The position numbers and the translations under genes were made by a program. This document shows, piece after piece, positions 16,366-25,219 of a stretch of DNA of 49,718 nt. How positions within the stretch are numbered: position 1 is the stretch's first letter; each line of letters starts with the position of its first letter. The DNA comes from Labilithrix sp. (GTDB taxonomy: Bacteria; Myxococcota_A; Polyangia; Polyangiales; Polyangiaceae). Location of the stretch: the NCBI GenBank assembly GCA_019637175.1, contig JAHBWD010000067.1, positions 1 through 49,718 of the forward strand, given 5' to 3'. The notes beneath the pieces were generated by a model. It had not been told where the DNA came from and did not search any database. It was given only the letters and a program-made list of their open reading frames with translations.

Positions 16366-19086
16366 GTGGCACGCTCCTCCGACAAGCCCCAAGGCTCCCT
16401 CGTGGCCAAGGGCTCCTCGGGCTCTACTCGCCCGAGCGGGCCCCGTCGCGCCGCGCGGCGCGACGTGGTCCCACTCGCGAGCATCCTGCTCGTCGACGAT
16501 CACCCGCCGGATCTGATGGCGCTCGAGGCGATCCTCGAGCCGCTCGGCGAGAGGCTCGTGCGCGCGAGCTCGGGGAGCGAGGCCGTGAGCCTGGCGCGCC
16601 GTGAAGACTTCGCGCTCGTGCTGCTCGATCTGCAGATGCCCGAGCTCGACGGTCTCGAGACCGCCGCGCTGCTCAAGAAGACGGAGCGGTCGCACGCGGT
16701 GCCGATCATCATCTTGACCGCGAACGAGCCGTCGAGCGCGGTCGTCGCACGCGGCTACGCGAGCGGCGCGGTCGACTTCCTCTACAAGCCGCACGACCCC
16801 GAGCTGCTCCGTTCCAAGGTCAGCGTCTTCGTCGATCTCTACAAGCAGAGGCACGCCGAGCGTTACGGCGAGCCGCGCGTTCCGCCGGACGAGGCGTCGG
16901 GTCGCCTGAGCGAGCGCTTGATGGCGGCGGCCCCCGCGGAAGATCAAGCCGAGACGGTGGAGGCGCTCGTTCGCATCCACAGCGCGCTCAACGAAGACCT
17001 CGACCTCGCCAAGATCGCGCAGCGTCTGGTCGACACGACGACGTCGCTCACCGCCGCGAAGGCGGGCGCGTTCCATTACACGCTGCGCGGATCGATGGAA
17101 GTCGCGGTCTCCGGCTCGACGCCGAGCGATCTCGCGGCGCTCGGCCCTGCGTCGCCGCTCCTTCGCTGCGTCTTCGAAGGCGTCGGCTCTCGGCGCGTCG
17201 ACGACGCGCGGCGCGATCTCGCGCGGCACCTGCCGTACGCGGTGCGGAGCGTGCTCGCGGTGCCGGTCCTCTCCCGCGGCGGTCACGTCGCCGGCGCGCT
17301 CGTCCTCACCTCCGATCACGCGGGCGCCTTCGACGATCGCGACGAGGAGCTCGCCGCGCTGGCCGCGCGCCACGCGGCGGCGTCACTCGAGAACGCGCGC
17401 CTCTACGACGAGGCCAAAGACGCCCGCCGCCGCGCCGAGCTCGCCGAGCTCGAGCTCCGCGCGGGCGAAGCGCGCGTGCGGCTCGCGCTCGACTCCGCGA
17501 AGCTCGGCACGTGGGACCACAACCCGCTCACCGGCTCGCTCCGGTGGGACGCGCGATCGCGCGCGCTCTTCAAGCTCGCCCCCAACGCGCCCGTCAGCTA
17601 CGAGATCTTCCTCCGCGCTATCCACGCCGGAGATCGCGAGCGCGTCGATCGCGGCGTCAAGCGCGCCCTCGATCCCACGGGCGACGGCGCGTTCGACGTC
17701 GAATACCGCGTGAGCTTCTCCGACGGCGACGAGCGATGGATCGCGGCGAAGGGGCAGGCGTTCGTCGAGAAGGGCAGCCCGGTGCGCTTCATCGGCACGA
17801 TGCTCGACGTCACCGCCAAGAAGCGGATCGAGCAAGAGCGCGCCGCGCTCTTCGCGCGCGAGCAGGAAGCACGCGCCGAGGCGGAGAGCGCGCGCGCGCG
17901 CGCCGAAGCCGCGAGCCGCGCGAAAGACGAGTTCCTCGCGACCGTGTCGCACGAGCTCCGCAACCCGCTGAACGCGATCCTCGGTTGGTCGCGCGTCCTC
18001 TTGGAAGAGGGAGACGAGCTCGCGCGCGAGCGGCAGCGTCGCGGCCTCGAGGTGATCGCGCGCAACGCGAAGGCGCAGGTGCAGCTCGTCGAAGACATCC
18101 TCGAGGTCTCGCGCATCGTGAGCGGCAAGCTCCGCTTGACCACGGCGCCGGTCGACGTGCGCGCCGTCGTCGAAGCGTCGGTCGACACCGTCCGCTCCGC
18201 GGCGCAGGCGAAGGGCGTGCTCCTCGAGACGCGCTTCGTGTCCGATCCGGGCGCCATCGTCGCCGACGAAGATCGCCTCCAGCAGGTGCTCTGGAACCTG
18301 CTCTCCAACGCCGTGAAGTTCACGCCGCGCGGAGGGTCTGTCTGCATCGAGGTGCGCCGCGACGAAGACGTGGTGCTCTCGGTCGAGGACACCGGCGAGG
18401 GGATCGACCCTGCGTTCTTGCCCTTCGTGTTCGAGCGCTTCCGTCAGGCCGACGGCTCGACGACGCGCATGCACGGCGGGCTCGGCCTCGGCCTCGCGAT
18501 CGTGCGCCACCTCGTGGAGCTGCACGGCGGGACCGTGAGCGCCGACAGCCGAGGCGTGGGCAAGGGTGCGCGCTTCACCGTGCGCGTGCCGGTCCAGGCG
18601 GAGGCCCCGCCGGAGGAGGCCCGCACGCGAAGCACCGCGCCGCGGCCGTTCGCCCCTGCCAGCGCTCCCTCTCCGCTGGCCAACGTCCACGTGCTCATCC
18701 TCGACGACGAAGAAGACATGCGCGATCTGATCGCGATGATCCTCGAGCACGCGGGCGCGAAGGTCACGCGAGCCGCCACCGTCGACGCCGCCGTGCGTGC
18801 GCTCGCCGCGGACTGTCCCGATGTCGCGGTCTCGGATCTCGCCATGCCGGGCGAAGACGGCTACGCCTTCGTGAAGCGCGTGCGTGGCTCGGAGCTCGAA
18901 TCCCTGCGCGTCCTCCCCTTGGTCGCGATGACCGCGTACGCGCGGGCCGAAGATCGCCATCGCGTGCTCGAGGCGGGGTTCCAACGCCACGTCGCGAAGC
19001 CGATCGAGCCGAATGAGCTCGTCGAAGCCCTTGCCGAGATCGCGAAGGGATTCACAGGAAGATCGGAAGACCAGCGACGACGCTGA
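16366..19086 (+). CDS. Hybrid sensor histidine kinase (REC-GAF-PAS-HisKA-HATPase-REC)
   Basis: A 906-residue cytosolic protein with no membrane segment. In order: an N-terminal receiver (about 38-160; VDDHPPD, phospho-acceptor in LVLLDLQMPELDG, Lys in FLYKPHD); a GAF domain (about 195-345); a PAS domain (about 365-485, ending DVTAKKRIEQ); a short coiled coil; HisKA with phospho-accepting His in ATVSHELRNPLNAIL (about 525-590); HATPase_c with N, G1 and G2 boxes (NLLSNAVKFTP, VEDTGEGI, GGLGLGLAIV; about 635-745); and a C-terminal receiver (about 775-895; DDEEDM, VSDLAMPGEDG, HVAKPIE). The N-terminal receiver suggests input from another kinase, giving a phosphorelay. The start is a GTG. The 3' end overlaps a large hairpin. 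Confidence 0.95.
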   Translation: MARSSDKPQGSLVAKGSSGSTRPSGPRRAARRDVVPLASILLVDDHPPDLMALEAILEPLGERLVRASSGSEAVSLARREDFALVLLDLQMPELDGLETAALLKKTERSHAVPIIILTANEPSSAVVARGYASGAVDFLYKPHDPELLRSKVSVFVDLYKQRHAERYGEPRVPPDEASGRLSERLMAAAPAEDQAETVEALVRIHSALNEDLDLAKIAQRLVDTTTSLTAAKAGAFHYTLRGSMEVAVSGSTPSDLAALGPASPLLRCVFEGVGSRRVDDARRDLARHLPYAVRSVLAVPVLSRGGHVAGALVLTSDHAGAFDDRDEELAALAARHAAASLENARLYDEAKDARRRAELAELELRAGEARVRLALDSAKLGTWDHNPLTGSLRWDARSRALFKLAPNAPVSYEIFLRAIHAGDRERVDRGVKRALDPTGDGAFDVEYRVSFSDGDERWIAAKGQAFVEKGSPVRFIGTMLDVTAKKRIEQERAALFAREQEARAEAESARARAEAASRAKDEFLATVSHELRNPLNAILGWSRVLLEEGDELARERQRRGLEVIARNAKAQVQLVEDILEVSRIVSGKLRLTTAPVDVRAVVEASVDTVRSAAQAKGVLLETRFVSDPGAIVADEDRLQQVLWNLLSNAVKFTPRGGSVCIEVRRDEDVVLSVEDTGEGIDPAFLPFVFERFRQADGSTTRMHGGLGLGLAIVRHLVELHGGTVSADSRGVGKGARFTVRVPVQAEAPPEEARTRSTAPRPFAPASAPSPLANVHVLILDDEEDMRDLIAMILEHAGAKVTRAATVDAAVRALAADCPDVAVSDLAMPGEDGYAFVKRVRGSELESLRVLPLVAMTAYARAEDRHRVLEAGFQRHVAKPIEPNELVEALAEIAKGFTGRSEDQRRR

Positions 19087-19106
19087 CCTTCGGATCTTCC
19101 TGTGAA
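19051..19106. terminator. Large hairpin spanning the kinase stop, bidirectional terminator candidate
   Basis: TTCACAGGAAGATCGGAAG (19051-19069) pairs with CTTCGGATCTTCCTGTGAA (19088-19106): 19-base arms with one mismatch and an 18-base loop. The left arm lies in the last codons of the hybrid kinase gene and the right arm just before the end of the convergent KGG gene. The position between two convergent ends suits a bidirectional terminator, although there is no T-run on either side. Confidence 0.55.
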
Positions 19107-19116
19107 GCGACTCGTC

Positions 19117-19482
19117 TCAGCGACCGTCGCCGCTCTGCTCACCGCGTCCTGCGCCCTGCGGCTGCGGTTGCGGCTGAGGCTGCGCCTCGGCAGGGCGTCG
19201 GCGAACGCCGCCTCGACGGACGTGCGGGGCCATTCCGCCCTTGCGCCCGGCGATGCGCGCTTCGTCGCTGCTGAACTGGTGCGCGGTGCCCGCGGCATGT
19301 GCGGCTTTGCCGCCCTTGCTCGCGATCTCCTTCACGCGGTCCCGGTCCATCGCGGCGAAGCCTCGGCGGCGAGGGCGGCGCTCCTCCGGTTGAGCCTCCT
19401 TCGGGCTCTCGCCTTCGCCAGAGTTACTGGTGGGAGGCGGCTGGTCGTTGCCGCCCGGGTTGTTCTCGTCGGCGATGATCAT
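19117..19482 (-). CDS. KGG-repeat general stress protein
   Basis: A 121-residue hydrophilic protein. The centre (about 40-85) carries two KGG-type repeats: RRGFAAMDRDRVKEIASKGG and HQFSSDEARIAGRKGG. This is the short stress-induced motif of YciG-like and plant-LEA-like bacterial proteins (PF10685-type). The N-terminus is disordered (NNPGGNDQPPPTSNSG) and the C-terminus is basic and ends with a QPQPQPQPQ run. Such proteins are small, soluble and induced in stationary phase or stress; biochemical function is not established. AGGAG seven bases before the ATG supports the start. Convergent with the hybrid kinase. Confidence 0.88.
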   Translation of the reverse strand: MIIADENNPGGNDQPPPTSNSGEGESPKEAQPEERRPRRRGFAAMDRDRVKEIASKGGKAAHAAGTAHQFSSDEARIAGRKGGMAPHVRRGGVRRRPAEAQPQPQPQPQGAGRGEQSGDGR

Positions 19483-19778
19483 GGGTGACTCCTAGTGTGT
19501 AAGGGTACGAAGCGACGGTCGTGCCAGTGACCAGCACTGCAAAAGGCCGCCCTTGCTCCGCGCTATCCGTGTCACGGCGCGACAGTCGTGGCGGCCTTTC
19601 GCCACGCGGAGGAGCTCAATCGGGCCGCACAGCGCGACCGTTCCGCCGCAACCAGGTCCGTTTCTGGGGTCCGCCGTCGCAACGGCGTCGGTTCGTGTCG
19701 CGCTGGGGCACGGAGGCCGATCCTCGACGATGCTTGCGCTGTGCATGTATATGGGCGCGCGGTGCGTCGCGCCACGCG
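19483..19778. other. Non-coding gap with one long inverted repeat
   Basis: About 296 bases without a convincing gene on either strand. AAAGGCCGCC (19542-19551) and GGCGGCCTTT (19590-19599) are perfect 10-base inverted arms around a 38-base loop. This could be a structured RNA or a loose terminator for the gene ending at 19779. I see no tRNA or other known RNA in it. Confidence 0.4.
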
Positions 19779-20150
19779 TCACGAAGGCTCCGACTCCCAG
19801 GGACGCATGACCCATCCGTCGAGGATGCTGCTGCGATCGAGGAGGACGAGGAGGCCGCCGGCGATGAGCTCCTCGACCGCGAGGCAGATTTCGTTGAGCG
19901 TGTCGCGGAGCTCGGCCGCATCGACGTACACGTCGCGGGCGCGGTGGCGATTGCGCCAAACGAGCTCGACGCTGTCGAGCGTCTCGCGCGCGGTGCTCGA
20001 GCAGCCGTCGACCATGCACGCGTAGACGAGGCGCGCCGGATCGCTCAAGCACGCGAGGCGCGGGTGGCTCCACTGGATGTCCTGGATCCTCGCGACGCCG
20101 CGCTGATCGATGTTCGTGCTCGGGCCTTGGAGATCGATACGACGACTCAC
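19779..20150 (-). CDS. Conserved-looking small protein, function unknown
   Basis: A 123-residue soluble protein starting MSRRIDLQGPSTNIDQRG. GAGG seven bases upstream of the ATG supports the start, and codon use matches the neighbours. The segment RDVYVDAAELRDTLNEICLAVEELIAGGLLVLL looks like a strand followed by a long amphipathic helix. Two isolated Cys residues (ARLACLSDP, VYACMVDGC) do not form an obvious metal site. There is no signal peptide, membrane helix or known motif. Divergent from the membrane protein at 20276. Confidence 0.7.
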   Translation of the reverse strand: MSRRIDLQGPSTNIDQRGVARIQDIQWSHPRLACLSDPARLVYACMVDGCSSTARETLDSVELVWRNRHRARDVYVDAAELRDTLNEICLAVEELIAGGLLVLLDRSSILDGWVMRPWESEPS

Positions 20151-20275
20151 GGTTCACCTCGGAGAAGCGCAGTGCCTCGCGATCCTCGTCTGCAACCTTC
20201 GTGCGATGCGATGCCGCGAACGCGCCGAGCCTGAGAACGCCGCGTGCACGCTCTCGAATCGACCCGAGAGCACCC

Positions 20276-20806
20276 ATGGCCGCGTTCCCGCCAATCGTCC
20301 CCGACGACGAAGAGCTCGCGCTCCCTCGCCGTCACGCCGCGCCCGATTCGGTCGCGTGGGTGCTCCTCTTCACCGAGGGTGCGCTCCTCGGGCTGAGCGC
20401 GCTCTTCTGGCTCTCGCGTGGTCACTTCTTCGACGGCCGGATCTACGAGGCGATCGGCGGCTCGTCGTGGATGAGCGTCGACGCCGTGTTCCCCGGCGTC
20501 GCCCGCCTCGTCTCGCTCGCGGTTCGTCTCTTCGGTCTCGGCGTCTTGTGCTTCGGCATGCTCGTCATCGCGATCTCGGTCACGAGCTATCGCCGCGCCG
20601 AGCGCTGGGCTTGGTACGCCATGTGGGTGGTGCCGCTCTACTCCGTCGTCACGCTCGCCGTCGTCGGCGCGTACCACGCGCTCAGCGTGACGTCTGTGGC
20701 GTGGCATACGGCCTTGCTGTGCCTCGCGCTGCTCGCGCTCGTCGTGCCGTACGACCGCTTCTTCCCGAGCGAGGCGCCTCAACGCGCGGAGGGCGCGGGC
20801 GCCTGA
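20276..20806 (+). CDS. Integral membrane protein, four predicted helices
   Basis: A 176-residue protein starting MAAFPPIVPDDEELALPRR. Predicted membrane segments are SVAWVLLFTEGALLGLSALFWL, VSLAVRLFGLGVLCFGMLVIAISV, AWYAMWVVPLYSVVTLAVVGAY and AWHTALLCLALLALVVPY. The acidic N-terminus and short Ala/Glu-rich C-terminus are probably cytosolic. An in-frame start 25 codons earlier (20201) exists but adds a non-hydrophobic stretch and is less likely. It resembles small uncharacterised bacterial membrane proteins; no transporter or enzyme motif is seen. The 3' end overlaps the convergent USP gene by 28 bases. Confidence 0.78.
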   Translation: MAAFPPIVPDDEELALPRRHAAPDSVAWVLLFTEGALLGLSALFWLSRGHFFDGRIYEAIGGSSWMSVDAVFPGVARLVSLAVRLFGLGVLCFGMLVIAISVTSYRRAERWAWYAMWVVPLYSVVTLAVVGAYHALSVTSVAWHTALLCLALLALVVPYDRFFPSEAPQRAEGAGA

Positions 20807-21261
20807 CGCTCTCGCTCGGGTGCGCCGGCCGAGGCGCTCGTCTCGGCGCGGACGGTGAGGACGGGCACGGGCGAGGTCCGTACGATCTTCTCCGCGACGC
20901 TGCCGAGGAGGAAGCGCTCGATGCCTCTGTGACCGTGCGTCCCCATCACGACGATGTCGGCGTTCGACGCCTTCACCTCTTCGAGGATCTCCGCCGCCGG
21001 CTCGCCCAGGCGAAGGCGCGCGACGCTGCCGAGCGGCAGCTCGCGATCGCGCACGAACCTCTCGAGCTCCGCGCGCGCGGCCTCGGCGAGCGTCTCCGGC
21101 GGAGGCATCAGCGCGATCGGATAGGGGGTGAGCACGGCCTTCTCGACGTGAAGAACGACGATGCGCGCGCCGAACGCCTTCGCGAGGGCGACCGCGTGCT
21201 CGAGGGCCACGCTGGCTGCGAGCCCGAAGTCGGTCGGTACGAGGATCGTCTCGATGCGCAT
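20779..21261 (-). CDS. Universal stress protein (UspA family)
   Basis: A 160-residue single USP domain: MRIETILVPTDFGLAASVALE opens the fold, IVVLHVEK is strand 2, and NADIVVMGTHGHRGIERFLLGSVAEKIVR contains the G2xG9G(S/T) ATP-binding signature (GTHGHRG...GSVA), followed by SPVPVLTVR. The complete nucleotide-binding motif suggests an ATP-binding type. USPs are cytosolic and help survival in starvation or low oxygen. The last ~15 residues are a hydrophilic extension. The start at MRIETIL is chosen because it begins the domain. Longer in-frame starts reach into the next upstream gene (21270-21509). Confidence 0.93.
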   Translation of the reverse strand: MRIETILVPTDFGLAASVALEHAVALAKAFGARIVVLHVEKAVLTPYPIALMPPPETLAEAARAELERFVRDRELPLGSVARLRLGEPAAEILEEVKASNADIVVMGTHGHRGIERFLLGSVAEKIVRTSPVPVLTVRAETSASAGAPERERQAPAPSAR

Positions 21262-21269
21262 TCTCGAGC

Positions 21270-21509
21270 TCAGCCGACGCGATCGCGCGCGCCCTCTTTG
21301 CCTTCGTGCCTCGCGCAGTGGGCGCAACAGTACATCGTGCCGCTCACCTCGATGCCGTGGCCGAGGATCCGACAGGAGCAGTGGCTGCACAGCGGCGCGA
21401 GGATCTGCGCTGCACACTCGAGGCTGTCGAACGTGAAGACGCGATCGCCCCGCCTCACCTCGAAGGACTTGTCGTAGCTATTTCCGCACGTGTCGCAGCT
21501 CTTGTTCAC
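21270..21509 (-). CDS. Cys-rich metal-binding protein (metallothionein-like)
   Basis: A 79-residue protein with three Cys clusters: CDTCGNSYD near the N-terminus, CSHCSCRILGHG in the middle and CCAHCARHEG near the end, plus one further Cys (SLECAA) and several His. Nine Cys plus His in CxxC spacing imply a compact zinc- or iron-binding fold of the treble-clef or metallothionein type. A similar layout occurs in small uncharacterised bacterial proteins. The start is taken as GTG 21509 because a perfect AGGAGG lies five bases upstream; a start nine codons further up lacks this. It sits eight bases upstream of the USP gene and is probably cotranscribed with it. Confidence 0.8.
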   Translation of the reverse strand: MNKSCDTCGNSYDKSFEVRRGDRVFTFDSLECAAQILAPLCSHCSCRILGHGIEVSGTMYCCAHCARHEGKEGARDRVG

Positions 21510-21551
21510 CGGAACCTCCTGGCTCACGGGCTGCAACCGGCGTACCTCGGG

Positions 21552-24032
21552 TCACGAAGAGCTCAGCGTCTCGAGCTCTCCCCTGAGCTCGGGGTGCGCC
21601 GCCACGATGCGCTCGACGGCGCTGCGAGAGCCGGCCGGGTCGAGCGCGGCGAGCGCGCGCGCGAGCGCCACCGTCACGCGGCCGTCCTCGCGCGCGCCGA
21701 ACGCCTTCCTGAGCGATCCGACGAGGCCTTGCGTGGGGAGGAGACGCTCGTGGAGGAAGGCGACGACGCGCGCGCGACTCTCTTCGGTCGCGAGCGCGAG
21801 CGCCGAGGCGGCGGCGATGCGCAGCTCGGTCGGCGCGGGCGTCGGCGACACGATGATCCGCGCGAGGCGCTCGATCGCGAACTCGTCGACGCCTCGAAGG
21901 CGCTGGATCGCGCCGATGGCCTCGAGCCTCACCGGATCGATCGTGCTGTCGAGGACGCCGAGGAGGAGGGCGCGTGCGCGCGGGCCCCAGAACGTGACGG
22001 TCGCGCGGAGCGCGACGACCGCGAGCGCCGGCTTGTCGGCGCGCACGAAGCGAACCGTGAGCTCGCCGCCTACGTCGGATCGAACGTCGGGAACGCTGCG
22101 GAGGAGATCCTCTGCGAGCGCTTCGTCCGAGCGCGAAGGGAGCGCGATGAGCGGCTCGAGCCCGCCGAGGATGACCGGGAGCGACGCCGGCCCGGTCGCG
22201 CGCAAGGTCGAGACGAAGCGCGCACGCGTGTCGAGCGTCGCCGGCTGCGCCTTCCTCGCCTCGAGCAGCGCGCGCGCCGCGACGGGGCCGGCGATCGCGA
22301 GGATGCCGAACGCTTCCTCGACGCGCTCGACGTTGCCGCCGAGGAGCTGACCCGCGAAAGCGCGCGCCGGCGCGGGATCGCGAAGCACGCGCAGCGCGCG
22401 ATCGAGCGGATCGCGCTCCTCGACGCGCGCGCCGGGATCGGACGCTCGGTCTTGAAGCCACGCGAGCAGATCGTTGGCGAGGCGCACGTTGCACGTCGAG
22501 ATCGCGGATCGGAGAGCGTCGCCGAGCGAGGCGATCGCGAGGTTGCGCGAGCTCCCCTCCGCCGTGCTCACGGTCGCGAGCGCGTCGGCCGTGTTCGTCA
22601 CGAAGTCGTTGGCCTGAGGAACCTGGCGTATCGAGATGCGTCGAAATTGTCCGCTCCCGGTGGCGCCGTCGTCGTCGACGAGCGCGCGGAGCTCGGCGCG
22701 GAGGGCGCGCACGTTCGGATGCCGCTTGGACGGATCCTTCGCCAGGGCCTTCAGGACGATCCGCTCGAGATCGGGATCGATGTCGGGCACGATCTCGGAG
22801 GGCTTCTTCGGTCGCTCCATGACGTGGAGCATGAGCACTTCCATCGGGCGGTTGCTCTCGAAGGGGAGGCGCCCGGTGGCGAGCTCGTAGAGAACGACGC
22901 CGAGCGCGTAGACGTCCGTGCGCGCGTCGACCGTCTCGTTGCGGATCTGCTCGGGCGACATGTACGCCGGCGTACCGACGACCTTCTTCGAATCGGGGAG
23001 CTTGACGAGCGTCGCGTCGTCGTCCGAGAGCTCTCTCGAGGGCTCGGGGACCCAGTGCGCGATGCCGAAGTCGCACACCTTCACGAGCTCGTTCACGTTA
23101 CCTTCGTCGTCTTTGCGGTTCACGACGACGACGTTCTCCGGCTTGATGTCGCGATGCACGACGCCCGCGTCGTGTGCGTGCCCGAGCCCGGCGCAGGCCT
23201 GCGAGACGAGATCGACGAGGCGCTCGAGCGGCAGTCGGCCTTCGGCGTCGAGGATCTGCTGGAGGTTTCGACCCTCGAGCAGCTCCATCACGATGTAGAG
23301 GATGCCGTCGGGCTCCTGACCGTAGTCGACGATGCGGAGCACGTTGCGGTGATCGAGCTGGCTCGCCGCGAGCGCCTCGGCGTAGAACCGCGCGCAGTAA
23401 TCCTGGCTGTGCTGGAGGCTCGGGTGGAGGACCTTCACCGCGACCGGCCTCCGGAGCGCCGTGTGCATCGCGCGGTAGACCTCGCCGCTCGCGCCCCCGC
23501 CGAGCAGCGCCTCGAGCACGAAGCGGCCGTCCGCGAGCGCGCGCCCGCGCAGCGATCCTGGAGCGCGACGCGACGCCGTGTGACCGCCGGTCGTGCGCGC
23601 GAGCGCCGCGGCGTGATCGCTGCTGAGCGACGGCGGCGGCTCGCTCTCCGTCTTCCTCTTGTTGCCCGGCGGCATGACGCTCGATCGCGGTCGCGCTCGC
23701 TCCGACTCCGGGCTCGACGCCGGCGGCGCCGACGACGAGCTCGATCCGCCGAACAGCTCCTGCCTCAGCGCGTCGGCGTGCGCCTCGTCGAGCGGCGAGA
23801 GGCGGAGCGGGAAGCTCCCGGCCTCGTCGGGCGCCCCCGCGGGATCGGCGAGCACGACGAGCGGCTCGTCGAAGCCGTCGACGTAGATCTCGAGCACGTG
23901 CTGGCTCGCGTCGATCGGCGCCGTCTCCAGCGGAAGGTGCGCGATCTCGCACGCGACGGCGACCCACGCGAGGTAGCCGCGGTCTCGTCGATCGGGCCGA
24001 CGCGTGGTGATGACCGGGAGAAGCGCGCGCAT
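21552..24032 (-). CDS. Ser/Thr protein kinase with N-terminal extension and helical-repeat C-terminus
   Basis: An 826-residue cytosolic kinase. Residues 1-95 are a small beta-rich domain (RGYLAWVAVACEIAHLP, VLEIYVDGFDEPLVVLADP) that may be a degenerate PilZ-like fold. After a Ser/Pro linker, the kinase spans about 165-435 with all key motifs: GGGASGEVYRA, VAVKVL, MELLEGRNL, VVHRDIKPENV (HRD intact), VCDFGIAHW, VGTPAYMSPEQ and DVYALGVVLYELATGRLPF. The last ~350 residues are helix-rich with repeated Ala/Leu helices and a few HEAT-like turns (DPVRLEAIGAIQRLRGVDE, TELRIAAASALALA), probably a protein-binding solenoid. GGAGGG upstream of the ATG supports the start. It is followed on the minus strand by the Cys-rich and USP genes. 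Confidence 0.95.
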   Translation of the reverse strand: MRALLPVITTRRPDRRDRGYLAWVAVACEIAHLPLETAPIDASQHVLEIYVDGFDEPLVVLADPAGAPDEAGSFPLRLSPLDEAHADALRQELFGGSSSSSAPPASSPESERARPRSSVMPPGNKRKTESEPPPSLSSDHAAALARTTGGHTASRRAPGSLRGRALADGRFVLEALLGGGASGEVYRAMHTALRRPVAVKVLHPSLQHSQDYCARFYAEALAASQLDHRNVLRIVDYGQEPDGILYIVMELLEGRNLQQILDAEGRLPLERLVDLVSQACAGLGHAHDAGVVHRDIKPENVVVVNRKDDEGNVNELVKVCDFGIAHWVPEPSRELSDDDATLVKLPDSKKVVGTPAYMSPEQIRNETVDARTDVYALGVVLYELATGRLPFESNRPMEVLMLHVMERPKKPSEIVPDIDPDLERIVLKALAKDPSKRHPNVRALRAELRALVDDDGATGSGQFRRISIRQVPQANDFVTNTADALATVSTAEGSSRNLAIASLGDALRSAISTCNVRLANDLLAWLQDRASDPGARVEERDPLDRALRVLRDPAPARAFAGQLLGGNVERVEEAFGILAIAGPVAARALLEARKAQPATLDTRARFVSTLRATGPASLPVILGGLEPLIALPSRSDEALAEDLLRSVPDVRSDVGGELTVRFVRADKPALAVVALRATVTFWGPRARALLLGVLDSTIDPVRLEAIGAIQRLRGVDEFAIERLARIIVSPTPAPTELRIAAASALALATEESRARVVAFLHERLLPTQGLVGSLRKAFGAREDGRVTVALARALAALDPAGSRSAVERIVAAHPELRGELETLSSS

Positions 24033-24125
24033 CCGCCCTCCGACGATGAGACCACACGGCGGGCCTCGCGGCCACAACGGCTCTCTTGACCTCTCGGTCG
24101 GCTCGCGCGCGGCGTGACTCGAGCG

Positions 24126-24728
24126 CTAATCGTCGTCGCGGACGCGCCGCTTGAGCACCGGCGCGTCGCTCGACGTTCGCCTCGCCGCGGGCCGCGCGAC
24201 CGGCGCCGGCGGTAGGCCGACCGTGTCCGGCGGCGTCTTCGGAACGGCGAGCTTCGGCACCTCCATGAACGAGCTCGGATCGATCTGCACCATCGGCGGC
24301 GGCAGCGACGTCTTGCGCACCTCGGCCGACGCCGTGAGAACGATGCGCTTGCCGCTCTCTTTCACCGTCAGCGGCGCGATCACCTTCGGCGCGCGCGCGA
24401 TGCCGCGCGAGAACTCGCTGAACGGCACGCGGAGCACGGTGTCCGGGAAGAGCTTCTCTCGAAAGCCCGCGCCGATCGAGCTCGAGACGACGATCTTGGT
24501 CGACGCGTCGTCGCCCGACACCTCGATGCGAAGCTCGCCGTCGATCCAGTCGCATGCCGTCGTCGCGAGGCGCGCGAGCGCCGCGAGGATGATCGGCGCG
24601 CCCCGCCCGGGAGCGGCGATCTGGGTGAAGCGCGCGAGGAGCGAGGTCATCGACTCCGACGAGCCCGCCGCCTCGACGATCTGCGCTCCGCGGATCTCCA
24701 TGCAGTGCTGGAGGTTCGAAAAGTTCAC
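24126..24728 (-). CDS. Protein of unknown function, Pro-rich C-terminus
   Basis: A ~200-residue soluble protein. Residues about 1-140 look globular with alternating strands (ELRIEVSGDDASTKIVVSSS, KRIVLTASAEVRK) and a helical start (SESMTSLLARFTQIAAPGRG). The C-terminus is Pro-rich and basic. No named family is recognised. The start is uncertain: GTG 24728 is shown, GTG 24761 would overlap the upstream gene stop, and ATG 24701 is also in frame; none has a strong Shine-Dalgarno sequence. The layout (kinase downstream, pseudo-receiver upstream, all minus strand) suggests an operon with signalling proteins. Confidence 0.7.
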   Translation of the reverse strand: MNFSNLQHCMEIRGAQIVEAAGSSESMTSLLARFTQIAAPGRGAPIILAALARLATTACDWIDGELRIEVSGDDASTKIVVSSSIGAGFREKLFPDTVLRVPFSEFSRGIARAPKVIAPLTVKESGKRIVLTASAEVRKTSLPPPMVQIDPSSFMEVPKLAVPKTPPDTVGLPPAPVARPAARRTSSDAPVLKRRVRDDD

Positions 24729-24750
24729 GCCGTGAGGGTACCACGCCGCC

Positions 24751-25188
24751 TCAGCGAGCACGATTCACCGGCGTCGCTTCGCGCGGGCGTGGAGGCCTTC
24801 CTCCGGGGCCGCCTCTGGCGGGCACGGCGAACGTCGCGCGGACGAGCCGATCGAGCGCGCGCGGATCGACGACCTTCGCGAGCTGCCTTTCGAAGCCCAC
24901 GCTCCGCGCGACGGGCGCGGCGAGCCGCTCGCACATCCTCGTCATCAGCAGCACGAGCCCCGGGCGGCGGAAGCCGAGCGCGTCGGGCAGGCCGAGCGCG
25001 GGCCGATCGCGCAAGAACGGCGCGGTGACGAGGACGGAGTAGTCGTGCGCGCAGGCGGCCGCAAAAGCGTCGACGTAGGTCCGCGCGACGGTCACGGTGT
25101 GTCCGAGCTCCACGAGCCCGAACGCGAGCGGATCGGTGTGCGCGCGGTCTTCGTCGCAGATCAAGATGGTGTAGCGGCTCGTGCCCAT
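24751..25188 (-). CDS. Receiver-fold protein lacking the phospho-acceptor Asp (pseudo-receiver)
   Basis: A 145-residue protein whose first ~115 residues follow the CheY pattern: YTILICDEDRAH (acidic pocket), GLVELGHTVTVARTYVDAF, DYSVLVTAPFLRD, LVLLMTRM (Thr position) and QLAKVVDPRAL (Lys position). At the phospho-acceptor site, Ala56 replaces Asp, and the Pro after the conserved Lys is missing. It therefore cannot be phosphorylated in the normal way and probably acts by constitutive binding. The last 30 residues are a basic Pro/Arg/Gly tail. GAGG seven bases upstream supports the start. It is the first gene of the minus-strand run that continues to the Ser/Thr kinase. Confidence 0.82.
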   Translation of the reverse strand: MGTSRYTILICDEDRAHTDPLAFGLVELGHTVTVARTYVDAFAAACAHDYSVLVTAPFLRDRPALGLPDALGFRRPGLVLLMTRMCERLAAPVARSVGFERQLAKVVDPRALDRLVRATFAVPARGGPGGRPPRPREATPVNRAR

Positions 25189-25219
25189 GATGTGCGCCTC
25201 GTGCGGCGGCGCGCCGCGA

